Positions 38,417 to 45,709 of a stretch of 64,000 nt of DNA are shown one piece after another. The notes below the pieces were generated by a model, which saw nothing but the letters and a program-made list of their open reading frames with translations, was not told the origin of the DNA and ran no database searches. The number at the start of each line of letters is the position of its first letter. The first letter of the stretch is position 1. The stretch covers positions 114,310-178,309 of the forward strand of contig JAPPJY010000078.1 of NCBI GenBank assembly GCA_028874335.1. Reading direction: 5' to 3'. The DNA comes from Gemmatimonadota bacterium. Lineage in GTDB: Bacteria; Latescibacterota; UBA2968; GCA-2709665. A program made the position numbers and the translations under genes.

Positions 38417-40210
38417 GTGCAACAGGATCACCCGGTTCCCCCGGAGACGGAACGGGAGGCGCATCTGATGCCTGCCCCTGCAAACGAGAGAATCCGCTAC
38501 GAAACAGACCAGTCCTGCCCCCTGCTTCTGGCAATCGGGGTCGGTATTCAGGGTATCGTGATTGTGCTGACGCCCACTGTGCTGGTCGTGGCCATTACGG
38601 TTCTTGCCGCCGGACAGGATCAACGATTCATGTCGTGGGCCGTGTTCGCGGCACTGATCCTTACCGGAGCGGCCACCGCTTTACAGGCCGCAAGGATCGG
38701 CCGGTTGGGCGGCGGCCACCTGCTGATAACGGGCGTCACCCCGAATTTCATCGCCGTCTCGATCCTTGCCCTGGAGGAGGGCGGTCCCTCAATGCTGGCC
38801 GGGCTTGTTGTCGTCTCCTCGTTATTCTACGTCGCAGTGGGGACATGGCTGCCGCTTCTGCGCCGTATCATAACGCCTGTCGTCTCCGGCACGGTTCAAA
38901 TGCTGATCGCGGCCATGGTAATTCCGTTTGCACTCGACCGGCTGAAAGACGTGCCGGAGAGCGCACATGCAGCGGCGGGCCCCTGTGTTGCGGCGGTAAC
39001 CCTGGTTGTTTCAACGATGCTGATATTACGGGCTCCCGCGTCCTGGCGAATGTGGTCTCTGCTGGGGGGAATCGCCGCGGGTTGTGCGGCCGCCGCGCCG
39101 TTCGGGCTATACAATTTCGCGCGATTGAGCGGTTCGTCGTGGGTGGGAATCCCCGAAAGCGGTTTTTCGGGCGTGGACCTGACTCCGCACGCGGGATTTT
39201 GGGCGCTGCTGCCCATGTTTCTCATCGTGACCCTGGTACAGGCCATCAAGGGCATCAGCGACGGTGTCGTGGCCCAACGGGCGGCGCGGAACAGGCCTCG
39301 CGCGACCGATTTTCGATTGATCCAGGGCTCGCTCTATGCCAACGGCGCTGGCATCCTGATGTCCGGCATTGCCGGCACGCCACCCACGAGCACCTATTCG
39401 TCGTTTTCGACCTCGCTCATTAATCTCACGGGAGTATCCGCCCGCAACGTTGGCTATACCATGGGCGGCCTTCTGGTGGTCCTGGCCTTCTTTCCGAAGG
39501 TAACGGGTGTCCTGCTCACCATTCCCGGCCCGGTTATGGGCGGCTTTCTTCTGTTCGCCCTTGGCATGTTTTTCGTTGAGGGAATTCAGACCCTGTCGCG
39601 GGCCGGCCTCGACCTGCAACACGCCATCGTTGCGGGGCTGGCATTCTCCATCGGCCTCGGTATGCAACACCAGAATATCCTGGAGGGCATCCTGGGAAAG
39701 CCCTGGGGCGCATTGCTCGGCAACGGGATGACCATGGGCACGGCGACAGCGATCGGACTGACAGCGTTCCTTGAACTGACCCGTCCGCGGCGCCGGCGTC
39801 TGGAGGCCCGGCTGGACATTTCGGATTTGCCGCGTATCGATGCGTTTCTGGAAGAGGTTGGAGGCTGGATGGGTTGGGACGCCGCCTCGACCGGACGGTT
39901 GCGCTCCGCGGGGGAGGAGACTCTGGTGAGTCTGCTGGAGCCGGAAAACGAACATCCTCCAGACCGCGTGCCGCGCCTGATCGTCGTTGCCCGCAACGAG
40001 GGCGAGGCCGTGGAACTGGAATTCATTGCGGTTTTTGACGAAGAAAACCTGGAAGACCGCCTCGCTTTTCTCGGCGAACAGGAGGAAACCCCGGACGAGA
40101 GCGAGTTATCGTTTCGAATTCTACGACATTACGCTTCTTCTGTCAGGCATCAGAAGTACCACGGCATGGACATCGTTACCGTACGAGTGGTCCCGCAGGA
40201 AGGTTCCTGA
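38417..40210 (+). CDS. NCS2 (xanthine/uracil) family permease with a C-terminal HATPase/RsbW-like domain
   Basis: Permease body ('GLVVVSSLFYVAVGTWLPLLRRIITPVVSGTVQMLI', 'AGTPPTSTYSSFSTSLINLTGVSARNVGYTMGGLLV'), then a ~150-aa soluble tail 'TGRLRSAGEETLVSLL...VELEFIAVFDEENLEDRLAFL...ELSFRILRHYASSVRHQKYHGMDIVTVRV'. Confidence 0.85.
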   Translation: MQQDHPVPPETEREAHLMPAPANERIRYETDQSCPLLLAIGVGIQGIVIVLTPTVLVVAITVLAAGQDQRFMSWAVFAALILTGAATALQAARIGRLGGGHLLITGVTPNFIAVSILALEEGGPSMLAGLVVVSSLFYVAVGTWLPLLRRIITPVVSGTVQMLIAAMVIPFALDRLKDVPESAHAAAGPCVAAVTLVVSTMLILRAPASWRMWSLLGGIAAGCAAAAPFGLYNFARLSGSSWVGIPESGFSGVDLTPHAGFWALLPMFLIVTLVQAIKGISDGVVAQRAARNRPRATDFRLIQGSLYANGAGILMSGIAGTPPTSTYSSFSTSLINLTGVSARNVGYTMGGLLVVLAFFPKVTGVLLTIPGPVMGGFLLFALGMFFVEGIQTLSRAGLDLQHAIVAGLAFSIGLGMQHQNILEGILGKPWGALLGNGMTMGTATAIGLTAFLELTRPRRRRLEARLDISDLPRIDAFLEEVGGWMGWDAASTGRLRSAGEETLVSLLEPENEHPPDRVPRLIVVARNEGEAVELEFIAVFDEENLEDRLAFLGEQEETPDESELSFRILRHYASSVRHQKYHGMDIVTVRVVPQEGS

Positions 40211-40234
40211 ATCCCTGAGTCGACGTCCAAATGG

Positions 40235-41089
40235 TCAGGCTTTTCCGGGACTGGACGCCACTTGAGCGCGGTATTCCTCCACCAGAGCGGCGGCTCCGGC
40301 CCGGATGAAGCCCAATTCCGAGGTTGCTTCGTAAAACGCGGCTCCCCTGTGAGCCCACTCGCCCGCGGCGGCGGCGCTCCAGGGCATGGTGCCGAAGGCT
40401 ACGCCGTGCTTCTTGCAGAGTTTCAGGACGGCTTCCATCGGGCCGCGCACCTCGGGATGGTCGAAGTCGCCGGGATGTCCGAATTCGATGGAGGTGTCTC
40501 CGGGCCCCACGAAGCACATGTCGACCCCTGGTTGACTCAGAATCTCCCCGGCGTTACGATAGCCCGTGACCGTCTCCAGATGGACCACGAGTGTGGTCTC
40601 CCGGTCCTGTTCGTCCATCCATCCCCGCCAGTCCGAAACCTCCCTGTAGTCGCTGTTGCCCCACCCCGGCGCCACGGCGCGGGTCCCCGCGGGGGGAAAT
40701 TTCAGGTAGCTGAGCAGACGCCTGACCTGCTCCCCGGTTTCCGTACGGGGCAGCTGGATTCCCACCACGCCGGCCTCCAGCAGCTTCGCGACCTCCTGCC
40801 GTTCCAGTTGGGGCGTCTTGGCGATGACGGGCAGGCCGTTGTCGCGTGCCGAGAGAATGGTGTCGGCCAGGTCCTGCAGGTCGAAGAGGCTGTGCTCGTA
40901 CTCGATGTAGACGAAGTCGAAGCCGGCGTGCCGGAACATCTTGACGAGGGAAGGATGGGCAAACGCCTCGATTGTCGCGCCGATCAACACCTCGCCCTTT
41001 TTCAGACGGGCTTTGAGGTGGCGTCCCGGACCTCCTTCCGGGTACCAGGGATTGTCAACTCCCTTGCTGCTGTTCGAGAGCGGTGGCAT
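40235..41089 (-). CDS. HpcH/HpaI aldolase/citrate lyase family protein
   Basis: 'VLIGATIEAFAHPSLVKMFRHAGFDFVYIEYEHSLFDLQDLADTILSARDNGLPVIAKTP...DMCFVGPGDTSIEFG'. Confidence 0.92.
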   Translation of the reverse strand: MPPLSNSSKGVDNPWYPEGGPGRHLKARLKKGEVLIGATIEAFAHPSLVKMFRHAGFDFVYIEYEHSLFDLQDLADTILSARDNGLPVIAKTPQLERQEVAKLLEAGVVGIQLPRTETGEQVRRLLSYLKFPPAGTRAVAPGWGNSDYREVSDWRGWMDEQDRETTLVVHLETVTGYRNAGEILSQPGVDMCFVGPGDTSIEFGHPGDFDHPEVRGPMEAVLKLCKKHGVAFGTMPWSAAAAGEWAHRGAAFYEATSELGFIRAGAAALVEEYRAQVASSPGKA

Positions 41090-41113
41090 TGGGCCTCCTG
41101 ATCTTTAACCCAT

Positions 41114-41797
41114 TCAAACGCGTATCTTCGAGATTGAAATGTGGCCGTTGAAACAGGTGTCGATATCGCTGCCGGGCTGACGCGGGCGCTCCTGGTAGAC
41201 ACCTGCGTACTCATAATCGTCTCCGGTTCGCGTGTAAGTGTTCATTTGCGGACTGCTGTCCACATGGGCCTGTCTTGTTTCCAGAACGACCCTTTCGTGT
41301 TCAGGATGCGGCAGATTCACGCTGAGAAAACACCCCGATTCCAGCGCTTCCCCAAGTATCTTGTTCAGAAGGGGCTCAAGCCGTTTTTCGGCAAGACGCC
41401 AGTCGATGGTCCGGTCCTTCTCTCTATAATGTGACAGGGCGACGGCCCTGCAACCCAGAATGGCCGCCTCCCGGGCCGCGGCCACGGTCCCGGAATCGTA
41501 GACGTCCACCCCGAGATTGCTTCCGTTGTTGATCCCGGAGAGCAGCCAGTCGCCATCGGGCGCCAGCCGGCTCAGGGCCAGCCGGGCACAGTCCGCGGGC
41601 GTGCCCCAAATTCGGAAACGCGTTTCCGTCAGTCTATCCACACGGACAGGACCGTTTGTCGTCAACCGGTGCCCTACGCCTGACTGGGGCTCTGCCGGCG
41701 CTGCAACGACGACCTCGCCCCAACGGGATGCCAGCCCAACCAGCGTTTTCAGCCCCTCTGCATCAATCCCGTCGTCGTTCGTAACGATCAGCTTCAC
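41114..41797 (-). CDS. surE: 5'/3'-nucleotidase SurE
   Basis: MKLIVTNDDGIDAEGLKTL...AAPAEPQSGVGHRLT...LLSGINNGSNLGVDVYDSGTVAAAREAAILG. Confidence 0.95.
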   Translation of the reverse strand: MKLIVTNDDGIDAEGLKTLVGLASRWGEVVVAAPAEPQSGVGHRLTTNGPVRVDRLTETRFRIWGTPADCARLALSRLAPDGDWLLSGINNGSNLGVDVYDSGTVAAAREAAILGCRAVALSHYREKDRTIDWRLAEKRLEPLLNKILGEALESGCFLSVNLPHPEHERVVLETRQAHVDSSPQMNTYTRTGDDYEYAGVYQERPRQPGSDIDTCFNGHISISKIRV

Positions 41798-41818
41798 GCT
41801 AGACTCCCGGTCCGACCG

Positions 41819-42424
41819 CTATTGCAAAGGCGCCTTTGAAGCTCGTGAATCGGCAGGGTCCATCTGGTGCAGAGACTTCTTAAGCAGGCGGCCCCAGTAA
41901 CTGTCATACGGGTGGACCGCCCGCACCCGTTCTTCTCCCCGGCAGACAGGCCGGCCTTCATTGGCCCATCTGAAAATCGATCCTTCCAGATTGTAGACTT
42001 TCCTGTAGCCCTTCTCCATAAGGAATCCGGCGAGTTCAGACGAGCGGTACCCCACGGAACAGTACACGACGATACGTCGGTTCGCTGGTACGCCCCTGAG
42101 TACCCTCAGCGCTTCGGCCTTCGAGGGAGAAGGCCTGGCGCCGCAAAGATGGCTGACGGCATATTCCTCTGATTCCCGTACGTCCAGCAGAACGAGGTCT
42201 TCCTGCTTTGGCAACCTGTTCAGCCACGCTTGCAGAGTATCCGCGGAAAGTTGCGCGACATCCGGAAATTTGCCGCGAATCATCCTGAGCGTCGATGACC
42301 ACGCCTTCGCGCTGTCTTTGGCTTGTTCCTGCGCGATTGAGGAAGCAGGCGGGCAGGCAAGGATACCGGCAATAATAAACAACGGCAGGAGAGGCATGAA
42401 AGAAGGGCGATAGTGGGACGCCAT
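41819..42424 (-). CDS. Secreted rhodanese-like domain protein
   Basis: N-terminal signal-like segment; 'LVLLDVRESEEYAVSHLCGA', active-site loop 'VVYCSVGYRSSELAGFLMEKGYRKVYNLEGSIFRWANEGRPV'. Confidence 0.9.
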   Translation of the reverse strand: MASHYRPSFMPLLPLFIIAGILACPPASSIAQEQAKDSAKAWSSTLRMIRGKFPDVAQLSADTLQAWLNRLPKQEDLVLLDVRESEEYAVSHLCGARPSPSKAEALRVLRGVPANRRIVVYCSVGYRSSELAGFLMEKGYRKVYNLEGSIFRWANEGRPVCRGEERVRAVHPYDSYWGRLLKKSLHQMDPADSRASKAPLQ

Positions 42425-42428
42425 GGAA

Positions 42429-43334
42429 TCAGATTAGCGAATGACTCTCGAGGAACTCGCGCATCGCCTCGAAGCACTCCGCGGGCTGTTCCAATAGCAG
42501 GAGGTGGGTCGTTTCAGGGAGAAAATCGTAGTCGACGGTTACAATATCGCTAAGGTCGAGTGTCGGAAGGTATGAAAACGGCAACGTGGGATCCGCGCCG
42601 ATGACCTTTAATGGGCAACGGAATTTCGGAAAGTCCACCAGCACGGCAAAAGTGGCAGCATAGTCGACGATCTGCGCTTCGTATTCACGCGGACACCGGA
42701 GTTCAAAACCCGGACGGTTCGGGGATCTGCGAAGCGTCGTCCTTGCCACAAGTTCGAAGACGCCAGGCACGACGCGCTGGAAGGTCGGCAGATAGGGCAG
42801 TACGTCGGCGAATTCCTCCCTGGTATTGAAATGGTTCGCGCGGCGTCGCGTCATTGCGGCCACGCGCTCCGCCGCGGCGTCGAATTCTTCGTAACTGGCG
42901 CCGTGCTTGCACAGTGGGGGGTCGAAGAGAACGCACGCGGAGAATCCGTCGCCTCTGACGGGCGAAAGCAGCGTGGTCAGGGACGAAACCGAGTGGAATA
43001 CGCCTATTTTCGGCCTACGCCCCCAGTGCCGGTCGATCGCTTCGAGAATACGGTCGTGGTCATTGACGAACGTGGGAACACTATGCTCATGAATGGAACT
43101 GACCCCGTTCCATCCGTGGTTCCTCAGGTCGTAGACAATCAGGTCGAACTCGTCCAGCAGCAATGACCAGAACGGATAATAGAGATCGCTCGCGAGACCG
43201 TTACCATGGGTGAGTATGAGACGGGGACCCCCGGGATTTCCATGGCGGCGCAGGGTAATGCGGGTGTTGTCGTCCACGGGAACATCGAAGGTGGCGAGCG
43301 GTTCCGGGATGTCCCAAACGGCTTTGGAATTCAT
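42429..43334 (-). CDS. Alpha/beta hydrolase fold protein
   Basis: 'LILTHGNGLASDLYYPFWSLLLDEFDLIVYDLRNHGWN'; nucleophile-elbow-like 'IGVFHSVSSLTTLL'. Confidence 0.82.
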   Translation of the reverse strand: MNSKAVWDIPEPLATFDVPVDDNTRITLRRHGNPGGPRLILTHGNGLASDLYYPFWSLLLDEFDLIVYDLRNHGWNGVSSIHEHSVPTFVNDHDRILEAIDRHWGRRPKIGVFHSVSSLTTLLSPVRGDGFSACVLFDPPLCKHGASYEEFDAAAERVAAMTRRRANHFNTREEFADVLPYLPTFQRVVPGVFELVARTTLRRSPNRPGFELRCPREYEAQIVDYAATFAVLVDFPKFRCPLKVIGADPTLPFSYLPTLDLSDIVTVDYDFLPETTHLLLLEQPAECFEAMREFLESHSLI

Positions 43335-43492
43335 GGTCAAGTCGCTGGTCTCGCCGTGGTTGGGTATTTCAACAACTCGATCCGAGGTTGAACTACAGAG
43401 TGGGCGCCGAATTGCCGCAAATTCAATTTGGCCCCGGATTGGAATCCGGGGCCATTCTTCGTGCAGTGAACGCACTCCGATTGGAATGCGAC

Positions 43493-43732
43493 TCAGCCTT
43501 CATCGAGACGATTGACAAGGTCGCGCACGCTCTTGACTTCACCACAATCTTCAAGCGTAAACTTGACCTCGAATTCCTGCGCGACCAATTTCGCGAACGC
43601 CACCAGGTCCACGGAGGAAATACCGGCCTCCATCAGGCTGATGTTCAGATCATCAGGCAGCGCAATCGGCTTTCCGTCGACTTCGAGATTCTCCGCGATG
43701 AGACTTCTGAGGCGATCTTCCGTTGAAGCCAT
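43493..43732 (-). CDS. Stand-alone acyl carrier protein
   Basis: 79 aa 'ISLMEAGISSVDLVAFAKLVAQEFEVKFTLEDCGEVKSVRDLVNRL' with phosphopantetheine-site-like GISSVDL. Confidence 0.82.
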   Translation of the reverse strand: MASTEDRLRSLIAENLEVDGKPIALPDDLNISLMEAGISSVDLVAFAKLVAQEFEVKFTLEDCGEVKSVRDLVNRLDEG

Positions 43733-43776
43733 AGCTACGATCCTTTCATGTTAGTGGGTGGTCTGAACGGACAGGT

Positions 43777-43805
43777 AAGATAGCGATCACCAGATGTCAA
43801 GTCAA
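43777..43805 (-). promoter_or_regulatory. Sigma70-like promoter for the ACP/hydrolase unit
   Basis: Minus strand TTGACT (43805-43800), 17 bp spacer, TATCTT (43782-43777). Confidence 0.6.
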
Positions 43806-43964
43806 TTCGTTTTTTTCGGGCGGATCGGTGTTCCGCGAAAGCGGTTCCTGTTCGGGCCGGTCACAATACCGAAAAAAAATCTTTCCGCGGCCGGTCTTTC
43901 CGCTATATTGGCTGCCTTAACAACGCGATACATCAATAATATATCGACTCCCGGGGTAAATGCC

Positions 43965-44717
43965 ATGCCTTATCTCTCCGCCTCAGACAAGCGTTTCTTT
44001 AAGGAAAACGGTTGCCTCATCGTTCGCGGCGCGCTCACGTCCACTCAGGTTCGCGCCGCACGGGATGCGCTCTGGACCGGCATCGAGGCCGACCGCGACG
44101 ATCCGGCAACCTGGATCGACGCGGGGCCCCGCACACCTGTGCCGGCCAGCCATCCGGCCATCCGCGCCGCGGTTCACGAATCGCCGCTCTTCGAGATGAT
44201 GGAGGAAATGGTCGGCAAGGGCCGGCTCAATCCCGGCAGCGCGGGTCCGGCACTGGTTTACCCGTCCGCGGACAAGGCATGGTCTCTTCCGGAACGGGGC
44301 CATCTGGACGGGTACTACACTCCGACCAACGGCGTGCCCGAGGGGACGGTTGGATACACGACGATCAACCTCACGATTTACGTCATCGACGTCGCATCGA
44401 AAGGCGGCTGCTTCACCTATTGGCCGGGCAGCCACATCGTCTCATACGAATACTTCAGGACGCACTCCCTGCTGTCGGTCCGCGGCGGCACATCCAGTGA
44501 CGTCTATCCCGAAGGGACGTTGCCGGAGGGGCGCGAATTTATCGGAAGCGCCGGCGACGCCATCTTCTGGCACAGCCAGCTCTTCCATGCGGGATCCAAA
44601 AACGTCAACCGCAACATCCGCATGGCGTTGATCGGCCGCTTCGCTCGCAAGGACGTCAACGATATCCGCTTCGAGACCTGCGACGATCAATGGGCGCATT
44701 GGGAGGGTATCAACTGA
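43965..44717 (+). CDS. Phytanoyl-CoA dioxygenase (PhyH) family protein
   Basis: 'FFKENGCLIVRGALTSTQVRAARDALW...WSLPERGHLDGYYTP...FTYWPGSHIVSYEYF...GDAIFWHSQLFHAGSKNVNRNIRMAL'. Confidence 0.88.
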   Translation: MPYLSASDKRFFKENGCLIVRGALTSTQVRAARDALWTGIEADRDDPATWIDAGPRTPVPASHPAIRAAVHESPLFEMMEEMVGKGRLNPGSAGPALVYPSADKAWSLPERGHLDGYYTPTNGVPEGTVGYTTINLTIYVIDVASKGGCFTYWPGSHIVSYEYFRTHSLLSVRGGTSSDVYPEGTLPEGREFIGSAGDAIFWHSQLFHAGSKNVNRNIRMALIGRFARKDVNDIRFETCDDQWAHWEGIN

Positions 44718-45484
44718 TGGAACTCGTCTTCAGTCCGACGCTCTGTCCCGATCTGCAGTTGCCCGGGATACTGGATCTGTCCCGGTCGGCCGGCTTCACA
44801 CGCCTGGAACTCTTCCGCGATTGTACGCAGAGCTCGCCTGTCCACCCCGACTGGTCCGTGCCAATGGTCCGTGCCGCCATTGCCGGCGCCGGAATGCAGC
44901 TTTCCGGCTTCAACATACGCAACCTCACGGGCCGCAAGGCAGACTCCGACGAGCGCAATCTCGCGTACAACCTGCGCCAACTCGAGTGGGACGTCCACCT
45001 GGGCCGGGCACTGGGCGTGAAGACCATGAATACGAGCGGAGGCGACCGCACACCCGAAGCGCTCGCCGACCTCATCGAGGGCGTAAATACGCTCCTGGAA
45101 AACATCCCCGATATCGTCCTCAATTTGAGCAACGGGAAGGGAAACCGTCTCCAGGGGCTCGGTGACTTTCAGGCGGTGATGTCCGAGTTGCCCGGTCGAG
45201 CACGCGTTCTCCTGGACACCGGACACCTGCTTTCGGCGGGCGAATCCATTATGCCCTTTGCCGACGCCCTGGCGGGACGTATCGGTCGCGTCCATCTGCG
45301 CGACCAGGTGGTGGATAAGCCGGTGCCCTTCGGCGAAGGAGAAGCGCCTTTTGAGGAGTTGCTGAATCTGTTGACAGACTGCAGTTACGATGGCCCGCTG
45401 GTGGTTGAACTCAAGGGTGTCGACTGGGATCATCCGATGCCGGCTGCCATTTCCGCGCGCCGATTTATCGAAGCCCTTCTCTAG
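44717..45484 (+). CDS. Sugar phosphate isomerase/epimerase-type TIM barrel (AP endonuclease 2 fold)
   Basis: ATG overlaps the preceding TGA; 'LLDTGHLLSAGE...RIGRVHLRDQVVDKPVPFGEGEAPFEELLNLLTDCSYDGPLVVELKG'. Confidence 0.88.
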   Translation: MELVFSPTLCPDLQLPGILDLSRSAGFTRLELFRDCTQSSPVHPDWSVPMVRAAIAGAGMQLSGFNIRNLTGRKADSDERNLAYNLRQLEWDVHLGRALGVKTMNTSGGDRTPEALADLIEGVNTLLENIPDIVLNLSNGKGNRLQGLGDFQAVMSELPGRARVLLDTGHLLSAGESIMPFADALAGRIGRVHLRDQVVDKPVPFGEGEAPFEELLNLLTDCSYDGPLVVELKGVDWDHPMPAAISARRFIEALL

Positions 45485-45647
45485 AAAGCCGTCTTAAAAT
45501 TCCCTGCGGTCTTCGCACGGCTGCAAAAGCGCCGGTCGGCGTTGGTCAAACCCACCCTTATAGACAAATATGGGCGGGTTTTCCCGCCTTGACCGCCACT
45601 TTTTCGCTCGTGCTCGGGAACTCACCGGTAATTTTAAAACGGCTTCT
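45483..45647. repeat. Copy 2 of ~165 bp MITE-like palindromic-ended element
   Basis: agaaagccgtcttaaaattccc ... ggtaattttaaaacggcttct (TIRs); internal GGCGGGAAAACCCGCC hairpin (minus strand); nearly identical to 11336-11499. Confidence 0.87.
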
Positions 45648-45709
45648 AAGTCCTTTCGCGGCGCAACCTTCTTGTTGTTCCGGACCTCCACATCCTGGCG
45701 ACCGTATCG

